Shown here: one piece after another, positions 7,854 to 16,696 of the stretch
Numbering within the stretch: the stretch's first letter is position 1
Layout of the letters: every line of letters starts with the position of its first letter
Notes under the pieces: generated by a model
Seen by the model: only the letters and a program-made list of their open reading frames with translations
Databases searched by the model: none
What the model was told of the DNA's origin: nothing
Origin: SIG437 sp045648985
GTDB lineage: Bacteria > Bacillota > Clostridia > UBA1381 > UBA9506
Assembly (NCBI GenBank): GCA_045648985.1
Contig: JAZROZ010000024.1
Coordinates: 1 to 29,711 of the forward strand
Length of the DNA: 29,711 nucleotides
Direction: 5' to 3'
Translations under genes and position numbers: made by a program

Positions 7854-9521
7854 CTAGAATAATCCGCTGATGACACCCTTTTCGTCAACATCGATTTTGT
7901 TTGCTGCGGGCTCTTTGGGAAGCCCCGGCATCGTCATAATATCGCCCGTCAATACTGTTACAAAGCCTGCGCCGTTATAAAGTGTCACATCGCTTACGTT
8001 TAGCGTAAAGCCCTCAGGTCTTCCTAAAAGATTTGGCTTGTCCGAAAGGGAATATTGTGTTTTTGCGACGCATATCAAAAGGTCCCCGTAGCCCTCTTCT
8101 GAAAGCTTATCAAGTTTCTTTGAAACTGCGGCAAAATTTACATCTTTTGCTCCATATATTTCTTTTGCAATAGTTGTAATCTTATCGCGCAAAGAAGCTT
8201 TAGCATCATAAATCGGTGCATATGTATTTTTTGCCCCGGACGCTATCTCTACTACTTTGTTTGCTAAATCTATTGCGCCATCTCCGCCTTTTGCAAATGA
8301 TTCATTTAAAGTTACTAAAACATCTGCTTCTTTGCAGTGCTCTTCTATGAAGCTAAGCTCTTCTTCTGAATCTGTTGCAAATCTGTTTATTGAAATTATA
8401 GGCGTTAAACCAAACTTCTTTACATTTTCAATATGCTTATCAAGGTTAACTATACCTGCTTTAAGTGCTTCAACGTTTGGTGTTGTAAGGTCAGCTTTAG
8501 CTACACCACCGTTATATTTTAAAGCCTTAACCGTCGCAACAATAACGACTGCAGATGGAGCTATCCCCGCCACTCTGCATTTTATATCTAAAAACTTCTC
8601 TGCACCCAAATCTGCGCCAAAGCCTGCTTCTGTTACAACGTAATCTGCAAGCTTCATAGCAGTTTTTGTTGCCCTTATACTATTGCAGCCATGTGCAATA
8701 TTTGCAAAAGGACCGCCGTGAATTATGCAAGGTGTGTTCTCTAAAGTCTGAACGAGGTTTGGCTTTATTGCATCTTTTAAAAGTGCTGCCATCGCTCCCT
8801 CTGCTTTTAAGTCACTTGCCATTACCGCTTTGCCATCATATGTACGGCCAATTACTATTTTTCCGAGTCTTTCCTTTAAGTCCTTCATATTATCAGAAAG
8901 ACAGAGTATTGCCATAATCTCAGATGCAACTGTAATAGTAAAACCGTCTTCTCTTGGCTGTCCATTAATTTTGCCGCCTAAAGCTACAACCGTTTTTCTG
9001 AGTGCTCTGTCGTTCATATCCAAAACTCTTTTAAAAGTTATTGTTGTAGGATTAATACCAAGACTGTTACCATGACAGATGTGATTATCAATCATAGCAG
9101 AAAGCAAGTTATTTGCTGATGTAATAGCATGCATATCTCCTGTGAAATGAAGATTGATATCCTCCATTGGCACAACCTGAGAATAGCCTCCCCCTGCAGC
9201 ACCGCCTTTTACACCCATAACAGGACCGAGCGATGGTTCGCGCAGAGCGATTATTGCATTCTTACCGATTTTGCAAAGCGCCTGTCCTAAGCCTACACTT
9301 GTCATCGTCTTTCCTTCTCCTGCAGGAGTAGGGTTAATAGCTGTTACCAAAATCAGCTTAGCATCAGGATTATCTTTTATTCTTTCCCATAAATCGTCAG
9401 ACAGCTTTGCTTTATATTTGCCATAAAGCTCAAGCTCATCTTCTTTTATGCCTGTTTTTTCTGCAATGCGAGTTATAGGCAGCATCGTAGCTTTTTGAGC
9501 AATCTCAATATCGCTTAACAT
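7854..9521 (-). CDS. fhs: Formate-tetrahydrofolate ligase
   Basis: The 555-aa enzyme makes 10-formyl-THF from formate, ATP and THF, feeding purine synthesis and one-carbon metabolism, or the Wood-Ljungdahl methyl branch if present. The P-loop TPAGEGKT is at residues 65-72. The conserved REPSLGPVMGVKGGAAGGG block and the EAGFGADLG motif are intact, and the length matches the family. GGGGAG lies 6 nt before the ATG, and the thioesterase stop is 2 nt upstream of the gene, so the two are coupled. No other Wood-Ljungdahl gene is in the window, so acetogenesis cannot be claimed. Confidence 0.97.
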   Translation of the reverse strand: MLSDIEIAQKATMLPITRIAEKTGIKEDELELYGKYKAKLSDDLWERIKDNPDAKLILVTAINPTPAGEGKTMTSVGLGQALCKIGKNAIIALREPSLGPVMGVKGGAAGGGYSQVVPMEDINLHFTGDMHAITSANNLLSAMIDNHICHGNSLGINPTTITFKRVLDMNDRALRKTVVALGGKINGQPREDGFTITVASEIMAILCLSDNMKDLKERLGKIVIGRTYDGKAVMASDLKAEGAMAALLKDAIKPNLVQTLENTPCIIHGGPFANIAHGCNSIRATKTAMKLADYVVTEAGFGADLGAEKFLDIKCRVAGIAPSAVVIVATVKALKYNGGVAKADLTTPNVEALKAGIVNLDKHIENVKKFGLTPIISINRFATDSEEELSFIEEHCKEADVLVTLNESFAKGGDGAIDLANKVVEIASGAKNTYAPIYDAKASLRDKITTIAKEIYGAKDVNFAAVSKKLDKLSEEGYGDLLICVAKTQYSLSDKPNLLGRPEGFTLNVSDVTLYNGAGFVTVLTGDIMTMPGLPKEPAANKIDVDEKGVISGLF

Positions 9522-9523
9522 TT

Positions 9524-9919
9524 TTATCTCCCCTTACTGTTAGTTTTTTCCATAAATTTTTCTTTAAATATAATAAATCTTTCATGCATACCCTCTGCTA
9601 TCAGACCCACTTCATCGAAAGCTTCAACTTTAAATACAAGTCTTCTTCCATCTATTTCTACAAGTTCCGTCTTGGCTATAGCTTCCATTCCCATAGGTGT
9701 AGCAGCCAGGTGCTTTATATTAACAACAGTTCCCACTGTTGCACATCCCTCATCTAAATACGGCCTTACACTTTCATCTGCGGTGCGTTCCATAAGTGCT
9801 ATTACGAATGGTGTGCCGAAAACATCCATTTCACCACTTGCAGCTTTTTTAGCGCTGACAGACTCGTCAACCTTAATTGTCACTTTTCCTTTTATTCCTA
9901 CTGTCATTTCCTTTTTCAT
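9524..9919 (-). CDS. FlK-like hotdog-fold acyl-CoA thioesterase
   Basis: This 131-aa protein belongs to the fluoroacetyl-CoA-thioesterase-like hotdog family. The FlK catalytic triad spacing (Thr42, Glu50, His76) is reproduced exactly by Thr36, Glu44 and His70, and VNIKHLAATPMG matches the family's substrate-binding helix. The physiological acyl-CoA is unknown; real fluoroacetate hydrolysis is unlikely. I chose the ATG at 9919 because GAGGAGACAG precedes it; a longer open frame upstream only reads through the neighbouring gene. The first 47 bp overlap the end of the ClpP-like gene, so translation is probably coupled. It is followed at once by fhs. Confidence 0.83.
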   Translation of the reverse strand: MKKEMTVGIKGKVTIKVDESVSAKKAASGEMDVFGTPFVIALMERTADESVRPYLDEGCATVGTVVNIKHLAATPMGMEAIAKTELVEIDGRRLVFKVEAFDEVGLIAEGMHERFIIFKEKFMEKTNSKGR

Positions 9920-10643
9920 CTTCTGTCTCCTCTGCTGTTTCTTTCTTTTTGCGATTATCTGAAATCTGTCTGTAAAGACAAGACAGAGCTTCATCAATTC
10001 CGCCAATCTCGTCAATCAGACCAATATCTACTGCTTCGCCACCTAAGATTATCGAGCCTACATCGTTTGCAATTTCCCCTGTACGCATCATAAGCTCTGT
10101 GAATTTTTCCTTTTTTACATTTGAGTTTCTCACGACAAAGTTTACAACTCTGTCCTGCATTTTATTAAAATATTCATAAGTCTGCGGAACACCGATTACA
10201 GTACCGCTCATCCTGATTGGATGTATCGTCATTGTTGCAGACGGTACGATAAATGAGCGTTTAGCACAAACTGCAAGCGGAACACCAATGCTGTGACCGC
10301 CACCTAAAACCAAAGATACTGTAGGTTTTTTCATACTTGAAATCATTTCAGATATAGCAAGTCCCGCTTCAACGTCGCCGCCTACTGTATTTAATAAAAT
10401 TATCAGCCCGTCTGTTTTTTCATCTTTTTCAACTGCAACCAAAAGCGGCAGGATATGTTCATACTTTGTTGTTTTATTCTGCGAAGGAAGAAGCATATGC
10501 CCCTCGACTTGCCCTACAATAGTTAAGCATTGGATGTTGCCTTTTGAATTTTTTATACTCGCAGATCCAAAATCCATTATGCTCTGGTTGTTGGAATCCT
10601 CATTTGCCTGAAGTTCTTTGTCTTTTTTGTTTTCTTTGTCCAT
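9873..10643 (-). CDS. ClpP-class serine protease, TepA-like
   Basis: The 256-aa protein is a crotonase-fold ClpP/TepA (YmfB-type) protease. The nucleophile motif GGGHSIG puts Ser118 in place, His141 is in MTIHPI, and a candidate acid residue lies in DEIGG. A LNTVGGDVEAG stretch matches the ClpP oxyanion region. The N-terminal ~35 residues are charged, with no signal peptide or membrane segment, so it should be cytoplasmic. Bacillus TepA was linked to protein translocation and spore outgrowth, but its exact role is unsettled. The Lys/Glu-rich C-terminal tail is encoded in the 47-bp overlap with the thioesterase gene. TGGAGAG lies before the ATG. Confidence 0.85.
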   Translation of the reverse strand: MDKENKKDKELQANEDSNNQSIMDFGSASIKNSKGNIQCLTIVGQVEGHMLLPSQNKTTKYEHILPLLVAVEKDEKTDGLIILLNTVGGDVEAGLAISEMISSMKKPTVSLVLGGGHSIGVPLAVCAKRSFIVPSATMTIHPIRMSGTVIGVPQTYEYFNKMQDRVVNFVVRNSNVKKEKFTELMMRTGEIANDVGSIILGGEAVDIGLIDEIGGIDEALSCLYRQISDNRKKKETAEETEDEKGNDSRNKRKSDN

Positions 10644-10699
10644 TTTTCATACTCTCCAAAACTTTATATTTTGGTTTTAGTATGATTTGTTTTTTACAA

Positions 10700-12511
10700 T
10701 TATATTCCCATTTCATCGAAAGCAGCAATAATTCCTGATGCTATTGCAGTTGCAATTTTTTGTCTGTAGGTTTCATCCATAAGCTTATGTCTTTCTTCAG
10801 TGTTTGAGATAAATCCCATTTCAACAAGCACGGCAGGCATTGATGTCGTCTTTATAACTGCTAACGATTTGCCGTTTTTTATGCCCCTGTCTACTGCATT
10901 TGTCTGACTTATGAGTTCTTTTTGTATAAGTTCGCCGAGTCGTTTACTTGTCATACCATTTAGAGAACTTGCATTATCTTCAAGATACGCCCAGGTTTCT
11001 ATTCCATTCGGAGATGCTGCAACAGAAGAATTTGTATGTATACTTACAAAAAGTGTTGTTCCTGCATCATTTGCAATAGAGCCGACCTGCTGGAAGTCAA
11101 CATAAATGTCGTTTTCTCTTATCATATGGACTTCTATATCTTGTTTTAATAGCTCTTCTCTGACTTTTAATGCAACGTCTAAATTAAAATCCTTTTCTTT
11201 TGCCTCAATATTTCCGTTTTCATCATAACCTACGGCACCACCATCTGCTCCGCCATGTCCCGCATCAATCATAACTGAACGTAATTTAGCAGATTTTCGT
11301 GCCATAATATAAAGCGCTCCTTGAGTCTGAACAAAGTTATAGTTACTTCCCCCTTTGATATATAATGTAACCTTTCCTTTTCCCAAAGAAACAGGTGTAT
11401 ATTCTATAGTTTGTACGAAGTTTCCGCCTACATTTTTCGTCATTTGTTCAGTTGGTAAATCGTTTTTCGTTATTTCAAATTCGACCCTGTCAGGAGAGCT
11501 ATATCTTGCAGCTTCTCCCAATTTAGCACTCGTCTCTAAATAATCCCTGCCACCTGATGCTTTTATATCAATGTAGAAAGGTTCTTCTGTTGGAACGGGC
11601 GTCTCCATAGATTCAGGGGTTCCGCTTGAGGTAGCAGGCGGAGTCGGAGTAGGCGTCGGAGTAGGTACAAAAATATTATTTATGTTTGTTCCGACATAAA
11701 TATTTACCGAATTCTTCGAAGCATCTATGTTATAATTCAATTTCTTCAAAACGTCAAAAACTATTCTTATCCCCTGATTCTGACCAAATCTAATGCTCGT
11801 TATATCACCTTTTGAAAGGGTGATTGTCTGTGGAATTGATGAAAAGCTTGCATTTGTTATATCAACAACAAGTCTCAGCGGATTTTCAAGATAAAAAGCA
11901 CTGAAATCAGCCTTTCCTGTTATAGGAAGAGTGAGCACGATTCCATCATCGTTTAAAGCATAGCTTGCTCCTGAAACTTTCACGTCCCCATTATCTTGCA
12001 CAGTTGGAACAGGCGAAGGTGTAGCGCTGATACTCTCCTGATAAGCTCTGCTGTTAATTATTACCGTGTCAGATTTAGAATCGAAATCAATATAGTATCC
12101 AAGCATTTCTCCAACAAACCTCACGGGAATCATTGTTTTTTCGTTAATTATTTTAGGTGCTATTGGCATATTGAACAAAGTATCACCTACGTGACAAACT
12201 GTTGAGTTTATCTTAAGTGACAGTTTCAGTTCGTCAGAAGACACATAAACAGATTGAGTATTTCCATCCCACTCAACTAAAGCACCCATTTTTTCAAACA
12301 CGTCTCTTGCAGGTACAACTGAATAGTTGTTAAAAACAATAGGTGGCATCTCTGTCTTTAAGAGCTCACCATTTACTCTCAGTCTGAAAACATTTCCTCT
12401 GTATGTATGCCAGCTACCGTCATAAAAGTATTCCGTTTTAGCATAAGCTGTAGTAAAAATGCCAAGCAAAAGAGATGTCAGAAGAAAAAAACTAATAACC
12501 CTTTTCATCAT
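10700..12511 (-). CDS. Exported N-acetylmuramoyl-L-alanine amidase with Cu-amine-oxidase-N and AMIN domains
   Basis: The 603-aa wall hydrolase cuts the amide bond between N-acetylmuramic acid and the peptide stem. In order it has: a signal peptide (1-24), a copper-amine-oxidase N-like domain (about 40-155), an AMIN domain (about 180-275), a Pro/Thr linker with PTPTPTPTP (283-310), an AMIN-like beta domain (about 312-405), and a zinc Amidase_3 domain (410-600). Zinc ligands His419 (DAGHGG), Glu439 and His492 (SIHTN) and catalytic Glu564 (VEMGFISN) are present. The start ATGATG has AAAGGAATT upstream, and the gene lies 3 nt after ruvX. AMIN domains usually target such enzymes to division or wall sites. 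A spore-cortex role is possible but not shown. Confidence 0.93.
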   Translation of the reverse strand: MMKRVISFFLLTSLLLGIFTTAYAKTEYFYDGSWHTYRGNVFRLRVNGELLKTEMPPIVFNNYSVVPARDVFEKMGALVEWDGNTQSVYVSSDELKLSLKINSTVCHVGDTLFNMPIAPKIINEKTMIPVRFVGEMLGYYIDFDSKSDTVIINSRAYQESISATPSPVPTVQDNGDVKVSGASYALNDDGIVLTLPITGKADFSAFYLENPLRLVVDITNASFSSIPQTITLSKGDITSIRFGQNQGIRIVFDVLKKLNYNIDASKNSVNIYVGTNINNIFVPTPTPTPTPPATSSGTPESMETPVPTEEPFYIDIKASGGRDYLETSAKLGEAARYSSPDRVEFEITKNDLPTEQMTKNVGGNFVQTIEYTPVSLGKGKVTLYIKGGSNYNFVQTQGALYIMARKSAKLRSVMIDAGHGGADGGAVGYDENGNIEAKEKDFNLDVALKVREELLKQDIEVHMIRENDIYVDFQQVGSIANDAGTTLFVSIHTNSSVAASPNGIETWAYLEDNASSLNGMTSKRLGELIQKELISQTNAVDRGIKNGKSLAVIKTTSMPAVLVEMGFISNTEERHKLMDETYRQKIATAIASGIIAAFDEMGI

Positions 12512-12514
12512 ATC

Positions 12515-12922
12515 TTAATTCCTTTGCATATAGTTTTCTAAAATCAGGGATGCCGCTATTGTATCTACTAAACCTTTTCTCTTTTTGCCGCGTATATCCA
12601 TGTTGTTTAAGTATGAATGTGCAGCTACTGTAGAAAGACGTTCATCCCAGAAAACTATCTCTTTATCTGTATATTTTTTTAATTTTTCAGCAAATTCATA
12701 TGTTGCCTGTGCTCTGAAACCCTCTGAGTTGTCCATATTTTTTGGAAGTCCAAGAACAATTTTTTCTACAATCTTTTCATCAATAATTTTCTTTATCTCC
12801 TCAAAAACTGCATCATCGCCCGTATTTTTAAGTGTTGCGTATCCCTGCGCTGTAATGCCCAGCGGGTCAGAAAGTGCAATACCTATTCTGGCATCGCCGT
12901 AATCTATTCCCATCAATCTCAT
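12515..12922 (-). CDS. yqgF: RuvX/YqgF-family RNase H-fold nuclease (putative pre-16S rRNA nuclease / Holliday junction resolvase)
   Basis: The 135-aa protein has the family's N-terminal GIDYGDARIGIALSD motif with the first catalytic Asp. It also has an internal VLGLPKNMDNSEG motif and the C-terminal DERLSTVAA and KGLVDTIAASLIL motifs carrying the other acidic residues. The length is standard. The family is essential in many bacteria and trims the 5' end of 16S rRNA; the older Holliday-junction role is less certain. The gene starts 13 bp after the CsaB fusion gene with GAAAGGA upstream, and is followed 3 nt later by the amidase gene. Confidence 0.94.
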   Translation of the reverse strand: MRLMGIDYGDARIGIALSDPLGITAQGYATLKNTGDDAVFEEIKKIIDEKIVEKIVLGLPKNMDNSEGFRAQATYEFAEKLKKYTDKEIVFWDERLSTVAAHSYLNNMDIRGKKRKGLVDTIAASLILENYMQRN

Positions 12923-12935
12923 AGAATTAATCCTT

Positions 12936-15170
12936 TCAGTTTCGCCCTTTTATCAATTCAAATGCAAAAAGAGCATCTTTTTCCGCCTTTTCTTTAAACT
13001 CGTTACATTTTAGGAAAAGTTCATTTTTGATTTTGTCTTTGTTTTCTATTATGTCGCTAAGCTGATTTGTTAAGTCCTCTTTTGTAAGTGTTGGGATTTC
13101 CATACTGTCGCCAAGCCCTAAATAGCTTGCCATATTGGAAACCTTCGGGTCATATGAAATATTCACAGATGGCACAGCACGAACTGCTGCATAAATCACC
13201 GCATGCAGACGCATACAAAGCATCAGCTCCATTTCTCCTACAATGCCGATGATTTCAGGCGCTGAGTATTTACATTCTAAAACTTTGCTTTCTACATCAA
13301 GTCTTTTTGCTATTCTGTGAGATATCTCAATATCTTCAGGTTGTTTAAGTGGGAAAAACACAGGAAACAAGTCATATTTTTTACATATATCACAAAGCGC
13401 CGCAGAGATATTTTCTTCAAAATCAGCGCCCTCTGTTTTCCAGTTTCTCACGCTTATGCCAATGCACTTTTTGTCAGCTGAAATGCCTTCTTTTTCTAAA
13501 ATAGCTATTGCCTCTTTTTTTGAAATCGGCTCTATCAAAAGTGCAGGGTCTGCCGTAATTTCAACCTTTGACATATCTATACCCATATCTTTTAAGAACA
13601 TATAAGAGCCATCTTCTCTTAATGTTATTTTTTTAGCCAGCTCCAAAGCTCTTATAGCAAGCTTTTTATTAAATTGTTTTTCTATAGGCCCTATGCCGTT
13701 GGCATAAACCATAACAGGAACGCCCTTGCTTTTAGCAAGTTTTATCATACTAATATAGTACCATAGCGATTTGCTTGAAGTAACATCTTGTAATAAGCTG
13801 CCGCCGCCTGATATAAACAATCTTGATTTTTTAAGTATTTTTGATACTTTAAAAAAGTTGTATCTGTTTACCGAATGAACACCGTATTTTTCTGCCGTAT
13901 CCTTTGGGCTTTTTGAAAGAACGCAGATTTTTATATCTTCATCCGATTTACGTAAGTTATCTATGATTCCGCATAAAAGAGCTTCATCACCCGAATTTTC
14001 AAATCCGTAATATCCCGAAATAACGGCATCGTATTCATATTTATCAACGGCTGCTTTATACATTCTGATATTATCGTCTGCCATTTTTGATACTGAATAT
14101 GAATCAAGGATTGTTTCTCTTGAATATGCAGAAAGTCTTTTAATTTCTTCGCTGTCAGCTGAAAGAAGATAGCATACATCTTTTAAAAGTCTTTCATCCG
14201 ATGAAAGCTCGCAACCTCTGCAGCAGAAGTTTGTATCAATACATACGTCCAGCTTGTCCTTATCGAAAATACCGATATATCCCTCGTTTCCTGCAACTAT
14301 TACGGGCTTAGCGCACGCCATCGCCTCGAGTGCGGCACGTGAAACACCGATAAATAAATCTGACATAGCCGCAAACTTATAGATATCTGTTCTAGCACCT
14401 GCAAGCGTTACAAGCCTTTTGCCGACCTTTTCGTTAACCTCTTTTGCCTTTAATTCAATCTTATCATAGACATTACCACCGCCAACAATTACTATTTCAA
14501 TGTCATCATAGAGGCTTGAAAGCTCAGGCGCAATGTTTAAAAGCCTGAATGCCACTTCTGCTCTGTCTTCATCCATACGGCTGATATAAACAATCTTTCT
14601 AGTATCACCAGATAAATCGAATTCTGTCATGACAGAAGAAAAATCCGCATTTTGAGAAAATTTTTCTGTATCAATTCCGTTTATCGTAACAAAAATATCC
14701 ATAGGATTCGTATTGTAATTCTCCATAAGATATTTTTTAATGTCTTCACTTACTGCAACTGTTTTTTTGCCCCATTTGGAAATATATTTAAGACCATATT
14801 TTGTAGTAAACACCCAATGTGCTGTTGTGACAAAGACAAAGTCCATAGTCTTATGGAGAATACTGCACAAAAACGCAGGGATTCTGCCGTGTGCATGAAC
14901 TATATCTATTTTTTCTTCTTTTATCACACGTTTTAATATTTTAAGTGATTTGATAACCTGAAGCGGATTTTTTGTATATAAAGGTGCTGTGTAGTGCTTA
15001 ATTCCCATCTCTTTTAAGACCTCTTCATACACGCCGCCGCCCGATATTAAAACCACATCAAAGCCTTTCTTTTTAAGCTCTCCAGAAAGCTCTAAAACGT
15101 GAGTTTCCGCACCGCCTATTGAAAAACTCATGAGTGCCATAAGTATTTTTTTGTTTTTTATATCTTCCAT
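12936..15170 (-). CDS. csaB: Fusion of a GT4-family glycosyltransferase and CsaB polysaccharide pyruvyl transferase
   Basis: The 744-aa protein has two enzymes in one chain. Residues 1-375 are a GT-B glycosyltransferase (SIGGAETHVLEL near 17-28, VHAHGR near 91-96, and SRAALEAMACAKPVIVAG at 277-294). Residues 382-744 are a CsaB-type pyruvyl transferase, with GYYGFENSGDEALL at 386-399, SGGGSLLQD at 454-462 and MRLHAVIYA at 653-661. CsaB adds ketal pyruvate to wall glycan, the ligand of SLH domains. An odd CCRGC cluster lies at 316-320. GGGAGG precedes the ATG, and a strong promoter lies at 15220-15248. As the first gene of the run, it ties cell-wall genes to the SLH protein at 4114. The sugar added by the GT half is unknown. 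Confidence 0.92.
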   Translation of the reverse strand: MEDIKNKKILMALMSFSIGGAETHVLELSGELKKKGFDVVLISGGGVYEEVLKEMGIKHYTAPLYTKNPLQVIKSLKILKRVIKEEKIDIVHAHGRIPAFLCSILHKTMDFVFVTTAHWVFTTKYGLKYISKWGKKTVAVSEDIKKYLMENYNTNPMDIFVTINGIDTEKFSQNADFSSVMTEFDLSGDTRKIVYISRMDEDRAEVAFRLLNIAPELSSLYDDIEIVIVGGGNVYDKIELKAKEVNEKVGKRLVTLAGARTDIYKFAAMSDLFIGVSRAALEAMACAKPVIVAGNEGYIGIFDKDKLDVCIDTNFCCRGCELSSDERLLKDVCYLLSADSEEIKRLSAYSRETILDSYSVSKMADDNIRMYKAAVDKYEYDAVISGYYGFENSGDEALLCGIIDNLRKSDEDIKICVLSKSPKDTAEKYGVHSVNRYNFFKVSKILKKSRLFISGGGSLLQDVTSSKSLWYYISMIKLAKSKGVPVMVYANGIGPIEKQFNKKLAIRALELAKKITLREDGSYMFLKDMGIDMSKVEITADPALLIEPISKKEAIAILEKEGISADKKCIGISVRNWKTEGADFEENISAALCDICKKYDLFPVFFPLKQPEDIEISHRIAKRLDVESKVLECKYSAPEIIGIVGEMELMLCMRLHAVIYAAVRAVPSVNISYDPKVSNMASYLGLGDSMEIPTLTKEDLTNQLSDIIENKDKIKNELFLKCNEFKEKAEKDALFAFELIKGRN

Positions 15171-15219
15171 TACGGCCTCCCTGCAAAAACAATTTTATCA
15201 CAAAGTACACCTATCTAAT

Positions 15220-15248
15220 ATTGTACAGTTTATGAAGAAAAATGTCAA
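15220..15248 (-). promoter_or_regulatory. Sigma-A-like promoter for the csaB-to-MATE gene run
   Basis: On the minus strand TTGACA (15243-15248) and TACAAT (15220-15225) are 17 nt apart. The expected start near 15213 gives a leader of about 43 nt before the csaB ATG at 15170. No other strong promoter is seen in the gaps downstream, the largest of which is 60 bp, so one transcript may run to the terminator at 6378-6410. Confidence 0.8.
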
Positions 15249-15280
15249 TGATTTTAACGTAATTGAAACATTTGAAATAT

Positions 15281-15309
15281 AAAAAATGGATGTTTTACAA
15301 CATCCATTT
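15281..15309 (-). terminator. Intrinsic terminator after the 8-oxoguanine glycosylase gene
   Basis: On the minus strand an 11-bp stem (AAATGGATGTT with AACATCCATTT, arms 15284-15294 and 15299-15309) is followed by a run of T. It begins directly after the glycosylase stop codon (15310-15312) and insulates the csaB promoter from upstream transcription. Confidence 0.9.
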
Positions 15310-16173
15310 CTATTTCTTAGAATTTTCTCTCATATGATAAAAAAGGTACTGCTGAGCATATCCACCGTATGCACCAAACTTTTCTTTTGCAAAAGCGGAA
15401 ATATCTCCGTCTGCCAGCTCATCCTTGTAGAGTGTATTTATAACACGTTTTATCCATACATCTACGGGGAAAGCTTCTTTTTTCCCTGCTCCGAAAAGTA
15501 ATATGCAGTCAGCAACTTTATTGCCTACACCTTTTATTTTTAAAAGCTCATATTTAGCTTCGTCATATGGAGCTTTTTTTATCAGCTTTAAATCTACTGC
15601 ACCTGTCGAAACCTTTTCTATGGCATCAATTATATATTTATCTCTGTACCCTGCACGAAGAAACTGCAGGTCGTCAATTGTAATTTTTGACAAACTCTGC
15701 GGCTTGGGAAATGTATATAAAACATTCTCTCCCAAAAGCACTTTATCGCCGAATTTTTCGCAAAAAGCTCTGATAATCCCCTTTATTCGCGGAATGTTGT
15801 TGTTGGCAGAAATTATAAAAGAAATGATACATTCCCATAAATCCTGATTTAGAATTCTTATGCCCTCTCCGCTTTTGATTGCAGTTTTCAAAATCTTATC
15901 CCTTGAAAGTTCTGTCTTTAGCTTTCCATAGTCAAAATCTAAATCAAGATATTCTCTCCAAAACTCCTCAAAATCTTCCTTTGTTGTATTTGTAAGAGTA
16001 ATACAGTCATCTTGTTTTGATATTCTTATGGCTTTAGCACCCGCTATACCAATATAGCTTCCATCTTCTTCCAACTCCCACCTGAAACACTGCCCGCAAT
16101 CGAAAATATGATTAAGTTCAAAATCATGGATATCGTTTAAGATTATGCCTCCGTCATACTCTTTTAATATCAT
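15310..16173 (-). CDS. 8-oxoguanine DNA glycosylase/AP lyase, OGG1 type
   Basis: The 287-aa base-excision repair enzyme removes 8-oxoguanine from DNA. An OGG_N domain with FDCGQCFRW (about residues 24-32) precedes a helix-hairpin-helix-GPD domain with LLKIKGVGNKVADCIL. Catalytic Lys219 and Asp238 are 19 residues apart, the same spacing as Lys249 and Asp268 of human OGG1. The length fits the bacterial OGG1-like group. The start overlaps the trmL stop by 4 bp, so it is co-translated with trmL, and it ends at the terminator at 15281-15309. MutM-type glycosylases are a different fold and are excluded by these motifs. Confidence 0.93.
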   Translation of the reverse strand: MILKEYDGGIILNDIHDFELNHIFDCGQCFRWELEEDGSYIGIAGAKAIRISKQDDCITLTNTTKEDFEEFWREYLDLDFDYGKLKTELSRDKILKTAIKSGEGIRILNQDLWECIISFIISANNNIPRIKGIIRAFCEKFGDKVLLGENVLYTFPKPQSLSKITIDDLQFLRAGYRDKYIIDAIEKVSTGAVDLKLIKKAPYDEAKYELLKIKGVGNKVADCILLFGAGKKEAFPVDVWIKRVINTLYKDELADGDISAFAKEKFGAYGGYAQQYLFYHMRENSKK

Positions 16174-16676
16174 AAAAGCTCCGGCTCCTCTCGTCCTGTG
16201 AGATAGCCGACACCTGACAACCCTTTAAACTCTGTCTGCCTTAATGCCTCATAAAGCACGATTGCAACGGAATTTGAAAGATTTAAAGAACGTGCATCAT
16301 CTGCCATTGGTATGCGAATACATTTTTCATAATTTTCTTTTAAAAGTGTTTCATTTAAGCCTCTTGTTTCCTTGCCGAAAACGAGAAAGTCACCGTCTTT
16401 AAACTCGACATCGCAATATGTATGCTTTGCTTTTGTTGAGCAATAATAATAATTTGCTCCTTTTGTCTTTTCAAAAAAATCGGACAGATTTTCATAATAT
16501 CTTATGTCAAGCTCATACCAATAATCAAGTCCCGCTCTTTTTAATTTTTTATCATCTATCGCAAACCCCATTGGCTTTACAATATGAAGTACGCTTTTTG
16601 TCGCTTTGCAGGTTCTTGCAATATTTCCTGTGTTTTGCGGTATTTCAGGCTCTACGAGCACTATATTCATTGCCAT
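16170..16676 (-). CDS. trmL: tRNA (cytidine/uridine-2'-O-)-methyltransferase TrmL (SPOUT family)
   Basis: The 168-aa SPOUT enzyme methylates the 2'-O of nucleotide 34 in certain tRNA-Leu. The three family motifs are present: PEIPQNTGNIARTC (about 11-24), VFGKETRGL (about 98-106) and IPMADDARSLNLSNSVAIVLYE (about 121-142, knot region binding S-adenosylmethionine). Length is standard. AAAAGGAG lies upstream of the ATG. A perfect 14-bp hairpin sits between it and the upstream aminotransferase gene. Its stop overlaps the glycosylase start by 4 bp. Confidence 0.95.
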   Translation of the reverse strand: MAMNIVLVEPEIPQNTGNIARTCKATKSVLHIVKPMGFAIDDKKLKRAGLDYWYELDIRYYENLSDFFEKTKGANYYYCSTKAKHTYCDVEFKDGDFLVFGKETRGLNETLLKENYEKCIRIPMADDARSLNLSNSVAIVLYEALRQTEFKGLSGVGYLTGREEPELL

Positions 16677-16696
16677 ATTTAACTCCTTTTATTTTA

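Noticed and set aside
9920..10015. 32-residue N-terminal extension of the thioesterase
   Set aside because: It only reads the ClpP-like gene in another frame, is Lys/Arg/Gln rich, and the GAGGAG site serves the ATG at 9919.
14652..14936. 94-aa plus-strand frame inside the csaB region
   Set aside because: It is the antisense shadow of a well-conserved glycosyltransferase domain.
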